Positions 31,639 through 42,550 of a stretch of DNA of 53,306 bases are shown here, piece after piece. Positions within the stretch are counted from its first letter, which is position 1. Each line of letters begins with the position of its first letter. The DNA comes from Streptomyces albidoflavus (GTDB taxonomy: Bacteria; Actinomycetota; Actinomycetes; Streptomycetales; Streptomycetaceae): positions 1 to 53,306 of the forward strand of contig NZ_JOII01000033.1 in assembly GCF_000719955.1 (NCBI RefSeq). Direction: 5' to 3'. The notes under the pieces were generated by a model. That model was not told where the DNA came from. It saw nothing but the letters and a program-made list of their open reading frames with translations, and searched no databases. The translations under genes and the position numbers were made by a program.

Positions 31639-34044
31639 ATGAAAGGACGGTCCATGACCTCCTCCACCTCCACCATCAACCCCCACGACACGGCGGACCT
31701 GTCGCCGCCCTCCCGGGAGCAGGAGCCGCACGGGCCGCCGGGCGGCGGCCGGTTCCGCATCAGCGGTGCCGATCTCTCCGCCTCCATCGCGGTCTTCCTG
31801 ATCTCCCTGCCGCTCTCCCTCGGCATCGCGCTGGCCACCGGCGCCCCGCTCCAGGCCGGACTGGTCGCCGCCGCCTGCGGCGGGCTGATCGCCGGCCGCG
31901 TCGGCGGCTCCGCGCTCCAGGTCAGCGGCCCCGCCGCCGGCCTCACCGTGGTCACCGCCGACCTCATCGTCCAGTACGGCTGGCGGACCACCTGCGCCAT
32001 CACCGTGCTCGCCGGACTGGCCCAGATCGGCCTCGCCGCGCTGCGGGTCGCCCGGTCCGCGCTCGCCGTCAGCCCCGCCATCGTCCACGGGATGCTGGCC
32101 GGTATCGGCATCACCATCGCCGTCGCGCAGGTGCACATCGTGCTCGGCGGCACCCCCCACAGCGCGGTCGTCGACAACCTCCGCGACCTGCCGGCCCAAC
32201 TCGCCGCCGTGCAGCCCGAGGCGCTCCTGGTCAGCGCGCTCACCCTGGGGCTGCTGCTGGCCTGGCCGCGGCTGCCCGGCCGGGGCGCGCGGCTCGCCAA
32301 GGTCCTCCCCGCCCCGCTGGTCGCGGTCGCCGGGGCCACCGCCGCCGCGCAGCTCGCGGGGATGAACCTGCCCCGGGTCGACCTCCCCTCGTGGAGCAGC
32401 CACGCCCTGGCCGGCTTCCCGACCGGGCCGGTGACCGGACTGGTCACCGCCGTCGTCGCCGTCACCCTGGTGACCAGCGTGCAGTCACTGCTCGGCGCGG
32501 TCGCCGTGGACAAGCTGATCAGCGCCCGACCGGGGGACGACTCCCACATCCCCCGCTCCGACCTGGACCGTGAACTGGTCGGCCAGGGCGCCGCCAACGT
32601 CGTCTCGGGCGCCCTCGGCGGCCTGCCCGTCTCCGGCGTCGCCGTCCGCAGTTCGGCCAATGTCGCCGCCGGGGCGGTCAGCCGGGCCTCGACCATGCTG
32701 CACGGCCTCTGGGTGATCATCGCCGCGCTGCTGCTCGTCCCCGTGCTGGACCTGATCCCGCTGGCCGCGCTCGCCTCCCTGGTGGCAGCGGTCGGCGTGC
32801 AGATGGTGAGCCTCAACCACATCCGCACCGTCACCCGGCACCGAGAGATCGCGGTCTACATCGTGACCACGCTCGGCGTGGTCCTCTTCGGCGTCCTGGA
32901 GGGCGTGGCCCTCGGCATCGCCGTCGCCGTGGGGGTCGCCCTGCACCGGCTGACCCGGACCCGGATCACCCACCGCGAGACGGAGGACGCCCACCACATC
33001 CGGGTGCGCGGCCAGTTGACCTTCCTCGCGGTGCCCCGGCTCACCCGTGCCCTTCACCAGGTGCCGCGCGGCAGCCGGGCCGTGGTCGAGCTCGACGGCT
33101 CGTTCATGGACCACGCCGCCTACGAGGCGCTCCAGGACTGGCAGACCACCCACACCGTCCAGGGCGGCGAGGCCGAGATGACCGGCCGCGCGGGTGCCCG
33201 GATCGCCGAGCCCACCTCCCCGTCCCACTCCTGCTGCCGCCCGTGGACCCCGTGGCGCAACCACCACTGCGGGGAGCCCGCCGCGGCCCTGCTGCCCGGC
33301 GGCCCGTCCGCCCCGGTCCGCGTCCACGAACTGGCCGACGGCCTCGGTGCCTTCCAGCGCGACACCGCACCCCACGTGCGGGGTGAGCTGGCGAGGCTGG
33401 CCCGTGAGGGGCAGCGGCCCTCCCAGCTCTTCCTGACCTGCTCCGACTCGCGGCTGGTCACCAGCATGATCACCTCCAGCGGCCCCGGCGACCTCTTCAC
33501 CGTCCGCAACGTCGGCAACCTCGTCCCGGCCCCGGGCACCGAGTCGGCCGACGACTCGGTGGCGGCGGCCATCGAGTACGCGGTCGACGTGCTGAAGGTC
33601 CGCTCGATCACCGTCTGCGGCCACTCCGGCTGCGGCGCGATGCAGGCGCTGCTCAACGCCCCGCCGGCCGAGGCGGAACCGGCGACCCCGCTCGGCCGCT
33701 GGCTGCGGCACGGGCTGCCCAGCCTGGACCGGATGGCCGCCGAGGGCAGCTCCTGGGCCACGCTCAAGGGTCGGCCCCCCGCCGACGCCGCCGAACAGCT
33801 CTGCCTGGCCAACGTCGTCCAGCAGCTGGAGCACCTGCGGGCGCACGAGGCGGTGGCCCGCAGGCTGGCCGAGGGCACGCTCACCCTCCAGGGCATGTAC
33901 TTCCACGTCGGCGAGGCCCAGGCGTACCTGCTGGCCCCCTCGCAGAACCTCTTCGACCGGGTGGTCGCCTCTCCCGCGCCCGGCGGCCCGCACGAGGTGC
34001 CCGGCGAGGTCCCTGGTGAGGAGGTGGCCGACGCGGTGCGCTGA
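31639..34044 (+). CDS. SulP-family anion transporter fused to beta-carbonic anhydrase
   Basis: 801 residues. The SulP transporter part (about 45-430, 10 or more membrane helices, LSASIAVFLISLPLSLGIALATGAPLQAGL at the start) is followed by a STAS-like domain (about 450-515), a Cys/His-rich linker (530-544, HSCC and HHC) and a beta-carbonic anhydrase (about 565-775) with zinc ligands Cys601, His662 and Cys665 and Asp603/Arg605 in CSDSR. It probably moves bicarbonate or another anion and interconverts it with CO2 at the inner membrane face. Start 31639 is set by GAGGAA 6 nt upstream; ATG 31654 (MTSSTST) is a close second. A hairpin follows the stop. Confidence 0.9.
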   Translation: MKGRSMTSSTSTINPHDTADLSPPSREQEPHGPPGGGRFRISGADLSASIAVFLISLPLSLGIALATGAPLQAGLVAAACGGLIAGRVGGSALQVSGPAAGLTVVTADLIVQYGWRTTCAITVLAGLAQIGLAALRVARSALAVSPAIVHGMLAGIGITIAVAQVHIVLGGTPHSAVVDNLRDLPAQLAAVQPEALLVSALTLGLLLAWPRLPGRGARLAKVLPAPLVAVAGATAAAQLAGMNLPRVDLPSWSSHALAGFPTGPVTGLVTAVVAVTLVTSVQSLLGAVAVDKLISARPGDDSHIPRSDLDRELVGQGAANVVSGALGGLPVSGVAVRSSANVAAGAVSRASTMLHGLWVIIAALLLVPVLDLIPLAALASLVAAVGVQMVSLNHIRTVTRHREIAVYIVTTLGVVLFGVLEGVALGIAVAVGVALHRLTRTRITHRETEDAHHIRVRGQLTFLAVPRLTRALHQVPRGSRAVVELDGSFMDHAAYEALQDWQTTHTVQGGEAEMTGRAGARIAEPTSPSHSCCRPWTPWRNHHCGEPAAALLPGGPSAPVRVHELADGLGAFQRDTAPHVRGELARLAREGQRPSQLFLTCSDSRLVTSMITSSGPGDLFTVRNVGNLVPAPGTESADDSVAAAIEYAVDVLKVRSITVCGHSGCGAMQALLNAPPAEAEPATPLGRWLRHGLPSLDRMAAEGSSWATLKGRPPADAAEQLCLANVVQQLEHLRAHEAVARRLAEGTLTLQGMYFHVGEAQAYLLAPSQNLFDRVVASPAPGGPHEVPGEVPGEEVADAVR

Positions 34045-34053
34045 GCCGGTGGA

Positions 34054-34089
34054 GCCGGGACCGCCCGGGTGAAGACGGGCGGTCCCGGC
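34054..34089 (+). terminator. Terminator of the SulP/carbonic anhydrase gene
   Basis: GCCGGGACCGCCCG (34054-34067) pairs perfectly with CGGGCGGTCCCGGC (34076-34089), 10 nt after the stop. Confidence 0.8.
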
Positions 34090-34409
34090 CACCGGGCCGG
34101 AGCGCTTTCCCGCCGGGCGCGGATACGCGGCCGGGGCGTGGGGTACGCGCCCGGCACCGTTCGCCGGGACCGGGCCGGCCGGCCGGGCGGGGACACCCGC
34201 CCAGGTCAAAGGCCCGGTCCCGTTGAACCCGACCCGTCCTCGGCCCGTGTCAGGGAGTACCCCCCGCACGACCGGGGGCCGTACCGCGTACCGCACGTCG
34301 ACCGGGCACACAGGTCTAAACCAATTCGCCGACACCCCTTGTCACCTGGGGCCGCGGATGATGAGCTGTGGCCTGGGACACAACGGACACCCTGGGAAAG
34401 GGAGATGTC
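34090..34409. other. acs upstream region
   Basis: About 320 bases without a gene. A possible promoter is TTGTCA (34338-34343), 17 nt, TGAGCT, about 40 nt before the acs start; the -10 match is weak. Confidence 0.35.
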
Positions 34410-36365
<1,956 letters not shown>

Positions 36366-36384
36366 GCCCACCACCGCCGTACGG

Positions 36385-36427
36385 CACCGGGGCCCGGCCA
36401 CGCAGCACGCGCGGCCGGGCCCCGGTG
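36385..36427 (+). terminator. Terminator of acs
   Basis: A 15-bp arm (CACCGGGGCCCGGCC, 36385-36399) pairs perfectly with 36413-36427 across a 13-nt loop, 20 nt after the acs stop. Confidence 0.8.
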
Positions 36428-36629
36428 CGTACACGGCGGCGCCCCAGGTCAAAGGGGTCGCGCGGCATCCGTCGCTCCGGTCGGTCACCCGGTAGGGTGA
36501 CGGTCGGGAGCGCGAGGCACACGTCTCGCACGCCCCACAACCTCAGAGGGGACGCCGGGAAGTCTGGTCGGCACGGCATCGCGACGCGATGCCCGCTCCG
36601 CCGTACCCGGACCCTGACGAAGGACCCTC

Positions 36630-38030
36630 ATGACCGGCTCCACGCCCACCGGCCCGCCCGGCGCCTTCAGCCGCCCCTCCCTGCGCGAGCGCACCCGCCT
36701 CGCCGACGCCCTGCGCACCGAGACGGTCGGCGGGATGCTGCTGCTGGCCGCCGCCGTCGCCGCCCTGATCTGGGCCAACACCGGCTCCGGCAGCTACGCC
36801 GCGGTCCGCGACTTCCACTTCGGGCCGGCCGCCCTCGGCCTCGACCTGTCGGTCGGGCACTGGGCCGCCGACGGCCTGCTCGCCGTCTTCTTCTTCGTCG
36901 CCGGCGTCGAGCTGAAGCGGGAACTGGTCGCGGGCGAGCTGCGCGACCCGCGCCGCGCCCTGCTCCCGGTGGTCGCCGCCGTCTGCGGCATGATCGCCCC
37001 CGCCCTCGTCTACGTGGTCGTCAACGTGGCCGGCGGCGGCGCGCTCACCGGCTGGGCCGTCCCGACCGCCACCGACATCGCCTTCGCGCTGGCGGTCCTC
37101 GCGGTCATCGGCACCTCGCTGCCCTCGGCGCTCCGCGCCTTCCTGCTGACCCTCGCGGTGGTCGACGACCTCTTCGCCATCCTGATCATCGCCGTCTTCT
37201 TCACCAGCGACCTGAACTTCCTCGCTCTCGGCGGCGCCGTAGTGGGCCTCGCCCTCTTCTGGCTCCTCCTGCGCACCGGGGTCCGCGGCTGGTACGTCTA
37301 CGTGCCCCTCGCCTTCACCATCTGGGCGCTGATGTACAACAGCGGCATCCACGCCACCATCGCCGGTGTGGCCATGGGCCTGATGCTCCGCTGCACCACC
37401 CGCGAGGGCGAGGACCACTCCCCCGGCGAGCACGTCGAACACCTGGTACGCCCGGTCTCCGCCGGCCTCGCCGTCCCGCTCTTCGCCCTGTTCGCGGCGG
37501 GCGTCTCGGTCTCCGGGGAGGCGCTGGCCGACATCTTCACCCGGCCGGAGACGCTCGGCGTCGTGCTCGGCCTGGTCGTCGGCAAGGCCCTCGGCATCTT
37601 CGGCGGCACCTGGCTGACCGCCCGCTTCACCCGGGCCTCGCTCAGCGACGACCTGGCCTGGCCCGACATCTTCGCCGTCGCCGCCCTCGCCGGGATCGGC
37701 TTCACCGTCTCCCTCCTCATCGGCGAGCTGGCGTTCAGCGACGATCCGGTGCTGGCCGACGAGATCAAGGCCTCCGTGCTGGTCGGCTCGCTCGCCGCGA
37801 CGCTGCTCGCCACCGTGCTGCTGCGGATGCGGAACGCCAAGTACCGCAAGCTCTGGGAGGCCGAGGAGCGCGACGAGGACGGGAACGCGATCCCGGACAT
37901 AGACGAGCAGGACGATCCGGCCCACCACCGTCGCCTCGCCGACCGGTACGCGAGGCTCGCCGCCGAGCACCGGGCCCGTGCCGAAGCCCTGGAGGCGGAC
38001 GACACGCCGAACCGCGCGCCCGGCACCTGA
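36630..38030 (+). CDS. nhaA: Na+/H+ antiporter NhaA
   Basis: 466 residues, about 11-12 membrane helices. The conserved VPTATDIAFALAV and the ion-binding aspartate pair Asp179-Asp180 in VVDDLFAILIIA are present. The C-terminal ~70 residues are a charged cytoplasmic tail (KLWEAEERDEDGNAIPDIDEQDDPAHHRRLADRY-type) longer than in E. coli NhaA. AAGGA lies 5-8 nt before the ATG. It exchanges cytoplasmic Na+ for external H+ and helps pH and salt balance. Confidence 0.94.
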   Translation: MTGSTPTGPPGAFSRPSLRERTRLADALRTETVGGMLLLAAAVAALIWANTGSGSYAAVRDFHFGPAALGLDLSVGHWAADGLLAVFFFVAGVELKRELVAGELRDPRRALLPVVAAVCGMIAPALVYVVVNVAGGGALTGWAVPTATDIAFALAVLAVIGTSLPSALRAFLLTLAVVDDLFAILIIAVFFTSDLNFLALGGAVVGLALFWLLLRTGVRGWYVYVPLAFTIWALMYNSGIHATIAGVAMGLMLRCTTREGEDHSPGEHVEHLVRPVSAGLAVPLFALFAAGVSVSGEALADIFTRPETLGVVLGLVVGKALGIFGGTWLTARFTRASLSDDLAWPDIFAVAALAGIGFTVSLLIGELAFSDDPVLADEIKASVLVGSLAATLLATVLLRMRNAKYRKLWEAEERDEDGNAIPDIDEQDDPAHHRRLADRYARLAAEHRARAEALEADDTPNRAPGT

Positions 38031-38340
38031 CGGACCGCCACCCGGCACCCCCGCCGACGAGGGTTTCCCCGTCCGGACAGGCATGTTCCGCGCCCGGACG
38101 GGGATGCGCGGAGGCGGAGGACGGGGCGTACGCCGGTGGTGTGCGGGCCGGACTCCCGCACCGCGAGGAAGCGCTGGGCGCCGCCGTCCGGCATGATCTG
38201 ACGGAGCAGTAACCACAAGAACCGGACGCGCGGGACGGCCCCGGGGCCATCACCGTGCGGCCGGGCCGGAGCGGAAGACGCCGGAGCGGACGTCGGACGA
38301 GATGCCGGTGGGGACACCGGGAGAGAAGAGGGAGATCGCG
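38031..38340. other. Spacer between nhaA and the holin-like gene
   Basis: 310 bases with no convincing gene, hairpin or promoter boxes. It ends with the ribosome site (GAGGGAG) of the next gene. Confidence 0.35.
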
Positions 38341-38883
38341 ATGAGCGCACCCGTAGGCGCAGACCGCAGCCTCGGCCAGCTGGTGGCCTCGGCCACCGCC
38401 GAGCTGTCCGCGCTGGTGCACGACGAGATCGCGCTGGCGAAGAAGCAGCTCAAGCAGGATGTGCAGCGGGGCCTGATCGGCAGCGCGGCGGGGATCGCCG
38501 CCCTCACGGTGCTGATCTTCTCCCTGCCGATGCTGAGCTTCGCGCTCGCCTACGGCTTCCGCACTTGGACCGGCTGGAACATGGCGATCTGCTTCCTGCT
38601 GTCCTTCGCCGTCAACGTGCTGGTCGCGTTGTTGCTCGGCCTGATCGCGCTCGTCTTCGTGAAGAAGGCCAAGAAGGGCAAGGGCCCGCAGAAGACCGTG
38701 GCCTCCGCCAAGCAGACGGCCGCCGTCCTCCAGAACGCCAAGCCGCACCCTCGCCCGGAGCCCGCCGGCGCCCTGCCCACCGTCTCGGGCCGCCCCTACC
38801 CCGCCGCCGCCGTGGAGGCCAAGGGCGCTCACCTGGACCGTGGCGGTGAGGGAGGCACGGCTGTGGCACGCTCGTCCTCATGA
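38341..38883 (+). CDS. Phage-holin-superfamily membrane protein (DUF1469-like)
   Basis: 180 residues. An N-terminal amphipathic part (LGQLVASATAELSALVHDEIALAKKQLKQD) precedes two hydrophobic helices (about 57-80 and 90-118) and a basic tail KKAKKGKGPQK, then a Pro/Ala-rich C-terminus. This is the layout of the actinobacterial 'phage holin family' proteins, which are chromosomal and not prophage genes. No lysin lies nearby. GAGGGAG is 6 nt before the ATG. The stop overlaps the next start as ATGA, so the two genes are coupled. Confidence 0.78.
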   Translation: MSAPVGADRSLGQLVASATAELSALVHDEIALAKKQLKQDVQRGLIGSAAGIAALTVLIFSLPMLSFALAYGFRTWTGWNMAICFLLSFAVNVLVALLLGLIALVFVKKAKKGKGPQKTVASAKQTAAVLQNAKPHPRPEPAGALPTVSGRPYPAAAVEAKGAHLDRGGEGGTAVARSSS

Positions 38884-39818
38884 CGGACCCCGCCACCCAT
38901 CCGGCCCAACCCGCCACCATCATCCGGCCCGACGGCCCCTGGACCCACCGGGACGTCGCGGCCAACGGCGCGCGCTTCCACATCGCCGAGGCCGGTGAGG
39001 GCCCGCTCGTCCTGCTGCTGCACGGCTTCCCGCAGTTCTGGTGGAGCTGGCGGCACCAGCTGACGGCGCTCGCCGAGGCCGGGTACCGGGCCGTGGCGAT
39101 GGACCTGCGCGGGGTCGGCGGCAGCGACCGCACCCCGCGCGGCTACGACCCCGCCAACCTCGCCCTCGACGTCACCGGCGTCATCCGCTCCCTCGGCGAG
39201 CCCGACGCCGCCCTGGTCGGCCACGACCTCGGCGGCTACCTCGCCTGGACCGCCGCCGTGATGCGCCCCAAGCTGGTGCGCCGGCTGGTGGTCTCCTCGA
39301 TGCCGCACCCCCGCCGCTGGCGCTCGGCGATGCTGACCGACCTGCGGCAGACCCGGGCCGGGTCGTACATCTGGGGGTTCCAGCGGCCCTGGGTCCCCGA
39401 ACGTCAGCTGGTGGCGGACGAGGCGGCGCTGACCGGGCGGCTGATCCGCGAGTGGTCGGGGCCGAGGCTCCCCGACGACGAGGCGGTCGACACCTACCGG
39501 CAGGCCATCAGCATCCCCTCGACGGCGCACTGCTCGATCGAGCCGTACCGCTGGATGGTGCGCTCCATGGCCCGGCCCGACGGCGCCCAGTTCAACCGCC
39601 GCATGAAGCTGCCCGTCCGCGTCCCCACGCTCCACCTGCACGGGGCGCTCGACCCGGTGATGCGCACCCGCAGCGCAGCCGGTTCCGGGGAGTACGTGGA
39701 GGCGCCGTACCGCTGGCGGCTCTTCGAGGGGCTCGGGCACTTCCCGCACGAGGAGGACCCGGAGCTGTTCTCGCACGAACTGATCAGCTGGCTGAAGGAC
39801 CCCGAGCCGGACCGCTGA
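38880..39818 (+). CDS. Alpha/beta hydrolase, epoxide hydrolase-like
   Basis: 312 residues. Oxyanion-hole HGFPQFWWSW, a DLRGVGGSD segment, and nucleophile motif VGHDLGGYLAW with Asp (not Ser) as nucleophile, as in epoxide hydrolases and haloalkane dehalogenases. The C-terminal catalytic His lies in GLGHFPHEEDPE. HGFP and the Asp nucleophile favour an epoxide hydrolase. Translation is probably coupled to the holin-like gene by the ATGA overlap. The substrate is unknown. Confidence 0.83.
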   Translation: MTDPATHPAQPATIIRPDGPWTHRDVAANGARFHIAEAGEGPLVLLLHGFPQFWWSWRHQLTALAEAGYRAVAMDLRGVGGSDRTPRGYDPANLALDVTGVIRSLGEPDAALVGHDLGGYLAWTAAVMRPKLVRRLVVSSMPHPRRWRSAMLTDLRQTRAGSYIWGFQRPWVPERQLVADEAALTGRLIREWSGPRLPDDEAVDTYRQAISIPSTAHCSIEPYRWMVRSMARPDGAQFNRRMKLPVRVPTLHLHGALDPVMRTRSAAGSGEYVEAPYRWRLFEGLGHFPHEEDPELFSHELISWLKDPEPDR

Positions 39819-39974
39819 GACCCCGGCGCGGTATCCGGGGCGACGGGGCGCCCACGGCGCGTCCGCGCGCTCTCCGGCACACCCCTTCGCTCCGGCACGA
39901 CTTGCCCCGCGCATACGCCAATTGGGCGCCCCCGCCGCGGTTACCGACCATGGGGCGCGGGCACACGTCCGGGT

Positions 39975-40163
39975 ATGGGCTGGACGCACGACTACAACGA
40001 CGTAGCACGCAACCGCCGCCTGGCCGCCGCGCCGGGCACGCGCCGCCGGGGTGATCTCCGGGACCGGGGGCTCGAACCCGATTCCCGGGAGATCGGCATT
40101 CCCCGCATCCTCCGCCGCCGCGCCCGCTGGGTCTCGGCGCGACTGCGGCACACGCGCGACTGA
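39975..40163 (+). CDS. Small basic protein of unknown function
   Basis: 62 residues, MGWTHDYNDVARNRRL..., rich in Arg and Asp, no membrane helix. Third positions are strongly G/C as in real genes here, and a hairpin follows at 40260. The ribosome site is weak (CCGGGT just before the ATG). I do not recognise a family; likely a small cytoplasmic protein. Confidence 0.42.
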   Translation: MGWTHDYNDVARNRRLAAAPGTRRRGDLRDRGLEPDSREIGIPRILRRRARWVSARLRHTRD

Positions 40164-40259
40164 GCCGGTCTCCGTGGCCTGACTGCCTCACCGAGGCGCC
40201 TGCCCACACCGCTCCGGACGCACACACCCCTTTCCCGACCCGACACCCGCGCCCCACCG

Positions 40260-40285
40260 AGCCCGCCCCCGACACAGGGCGGGCT
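40260..40285. terminator. Bidirectional terminator
   Basis: AGCCCGCCC (40260-40268) pairs with GGGCGGGCT (40277-40285), followed by TGCTC. It lies between the small gene (plus) and the stop of the protease gene (minus, 40321). Confidence 0.7.
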
Positions 40286-40320
40286 TGCTCATGGGCGCAC
40301 GAGGACCGGCCGGGCGGGCC

Positions 40321-41520
40321 CTACATGGCGCAGGCGTCGCTGGAGACCGGCTGGCTGGCCCGGCGGCCCTCCCGCACGTCCTCGCGGACCTCGTCGGCGG
40401 TGAGGGCGTAACCGGTGTCCTCGTCGTCCAGGGACTTGGCGAAGATGACGCCGTAGACCTCGCCCTTCGGGGTGAGGAGGGGGCCGCCGGAGTTGCCCTG
40501 GCGGACGGTGGCGTAGAGCGAGAAGACGTCGCGGCTGACGGTGCCGCGGCGGTAGATGTCGGGGCCGTCGGCGGTGATGCGGCCGCGGACGCGGGCGGCG
40601 CGCACGTCGTACCCGCCGTTCTCCGGGAAGCCGGCGACGATGGCGCTGTCGCCGCGCTCGGCGTCCTGGGAGGCGAAGTTGAGGGCGGGCGCCTGGAGCT
40701 CGGGGACGTCCAGGACGGCGATGTCCTTCTCCCAGTCGTAGAGGACGACCGTGGCGTCGTAGCGGCGGCCCTCGCCGCCGATCTGGACGGTCGGCTCGTC
40801 GACCCCGCCGACGACGTGGGCGTTGGTCATGACGCGCCGCTCGTCGAAGACGAAGCCGGTGCCCTCCAGGACCTTGCTGCAGCTCTGCGCGGTGCCGACG
40901 ACCTTGACGATGGAGCGCTTCGCCTTCTGCGCCACGGGACTGGCGGCGAGGCCGGAGTCGGGCGGCTGGACCTCGGTGATCGGCTCGTTGGAGAAGGGGC
41001 TGAAGACCTGCGGGAAGCCGTTCTGCGCGAGGACCGAGCGGAAGTCGGCGAACCAGGAGCCGGCCTGCTCCGGCAGCGCCCGGTCGACGCCCTGGAGCAC
41101 CTTGGAGCCGCGCACCTCCTTGCCGACGGTCGGCAGGGTCGTGCCGGCCAGCAGCCCGCCGATCAGCCAGGCGACCAGGAGCATGGCGACGACGTTGACC
41201 ACGGCGCCGCCGGTGGCGTCCAGCGCGCGGGCCGGGGTCCAGGTGATGTGGCGGCGGAGCTTGTTGCCGAGGTGGGTGGTGAGGGCCTGGCCGACCGAGG
41301 CGCAGACGATGACGATGACCACCGCGACGACGGCGGCGGCCGTACTGACCTCCGCGTCGTCGGTGACGGCGTCCCAGAGGACGGGCAGCAGCAGCACGGC
41401 GGCAAGGCCGCCGCCGAGGAACCCGATCACCGACAGGATGCCGATGACGAACCCCTGGCGGTATCCGACCACCGCGAACCACACGGCGGCGATCAGCAGC
41501 AGGATGTCCAGCACGTTCAC
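40321..41520 (-). CDS. CvpA-domain/trypsin-like membrane serine protease (MarP-like)
   Basis: 399 residues. Four hydrophobic helices at the N-terminus (NVLDILLLIAAVWFAVVGYRQGF...) form a CvpA (colicin V production) domain; an extracytoplasmic trypsin-like domain follows with His235 (NAHVVGG), Asp266 (WEKDIAVLDV) and Ser344 (RQGNSGGPLL). This is the layout of mycobacterial MarP (Rv3671c), a protease for acid and oxidative stress. Two Cys (SCSKV and SDACAM) might pair. GTG 41520 with AAGGAGAG upstream gives MNVLDILL, the family start; the frame to 41676 is longer but not homologous. Upstream on the same strand is a Nudix gene 210 bp away. Confidence 0.88.
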   Translation of the reverse strand: MNVLDILLLIAAVWFAVVGYRQGFVIGILSVIGFLGGGLAAVLLLPVLWDAVTDDAEVSTAAAVVAVVIVIVCASVGQALTTHLGNKLRRHITWTPARALDATGGAVVNVVAMLLVAWLIGGLLAGTTLPTVGKEVRGSKVLQGVDRALPEQAGSWFADFRSVLAQNGFPQVFSPFSNEPITEVQPPDSGLAASPVAQKAKRSIVKVVGTAQSCSKVLEGTGFVFDERRVMTNAHVVGGVDEPTVQIGGEGRRYDATVVLYDWEKDIAVLDVPELQAPALNFASQDAERGDSAIVAGFPENGGYDVRAARVRGRITADGPDIYRRGTVSRDVFSLYATVRQGNSGGPLLTPKGEVYGVIFAKSLDDEDTGYALTADEVREDVREGRRASQPVSSDACAM

Positions 41521-41730
41521 CGAATCTGCCCTCTCCTTAGTCGTGCCTGGGCACCTGGTCGTTGCCTGGAAGCTGCTGTCCGGTCGGCACCGGATCACGC
41601 CGCCGCGTCCCGTGGGTTCGGTCACACGACGGCGCCGGGCGCGCGGCCTCCGCCACCACGGCGGTGCACCACGCACCCGTGCCCACGCGACCGGCCGGAA
41701 TCCGCCGGTGGCCGCGCCCCCGTCACCTTG

Positions 41731-42462
41731 TCATGCGTGCCGGTCGAGCGTGACCTGCTTTGTACGGTCCCAGGGCTGCTCCCAGCCTGCGTAGTGCAGG
41801 ATGCGGTCGATCACGCCGGCGGTGAATCCCCAGACCAGGGCCGATTCGACCAGGAAGGCGGGACCGGCGTGGCCCAGCGGGTGGACGGCGGTGGCGCGGT
41901 TGGCCGGGTCGGTGAGGTCGGCCACCGGCACGGTGAAGACGCGGGCCGTCTCGCCCGGGTCCACCACCCGGACCGGGGTCGGATCGCGCCACCAGGCGAC
42001 CACCGGCGTCACCACGAAGCCGCTCACCGGGATGTACAGCTTCGGCAGCACGCCGAACGGCTGGACGCCCAGCGGGTCGAGGCCGGTCTCCTCCTCGGCC
42101 TCCCGCAGGGCGGCCCGCAGCGGGCCCGTGGTGAGCGGGTCGCCGTCCTCCGGGTCGAGCGAACCGCCGGGGAAGGAGGGCTGCCCGGCGTGCGAGCGCA
42201 GCTTGGCGGCGCGCTCTATGAGCAGCAGTTCGGGCCCGCGCGGCCCCTCGCCGAAGAGGACCAGGACCGCCGACTGGCGGCCGGCCCCGCTCTCGGGCGG
42301 GAGATAGCTGCTGAGCTGGCGCGGGCGCACCGTGTCCACGACGTGCGCCACCGGCCGCAGCCACTCGGGCAGGCCCTCGTCGCTCACCGTCACGCGCTCC
42401 TCGCGCTCCTCCTCGCGGACGCCGCTGGGGACGTCCTGGTCGATTCCGCCGGTCTGGGTCAT
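41731..42462 (-). CDS. Nudix hydrolase, CoA pyrophosphatase type
   Basis: 243 residues. The Nudix box is GGSLDPEDGDPLTTGPLRAALREAEEETGL; the loop has a few more residues than the classic 23-residue box. The upstream LRSHAGQPSFPGG and downstream YIPVSGFVVTPVVAW segments match the NudL/CoA-diphosphatase subfamily, which splits CoA and its derivatives. GGGGGTG precedes ATG 42462. It lies between nth and the protease gene, all minus. Confidence 0.85.
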   Translation of the reverse strand: MTQTGGIDQDVPSGVREEEREERVTVSDEGLPEWLRPVAHVVDTVRPRQLSSYLPPESGAGRQSAVLVLFGEGPRGPELLLIERAAKLRSHAGQPSFPGGSLDPEDGDPLTTGPLRAALREAEEETGLDPLGVQPFGVLPKLYIPVSGFVVTPVVAWWRDPTPVRVVDPGETARVFTVPVADLTDPANRATAVHPLGHAGPAFLVESALVWGFTAGVIDRILHYAGWEQPWDRTKQVTLDRHA

Positions 42463-42550
42463 CGGCACCCCCGTCTCTGTGAGCACAACGCGGCGCGCAC
42501 CGCGGATCGTTCCGGCCGGCCGCCGCCGGGCCCGGGGCCGGGTAAGCCCG

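Noticed and set aside
38341..38883. The holin-like gene as part of a prophage
   Set aside because: No lysin, capsid, integrase or tail genes nearby; this membrane family is commonly chromosomal in actinobacteria.
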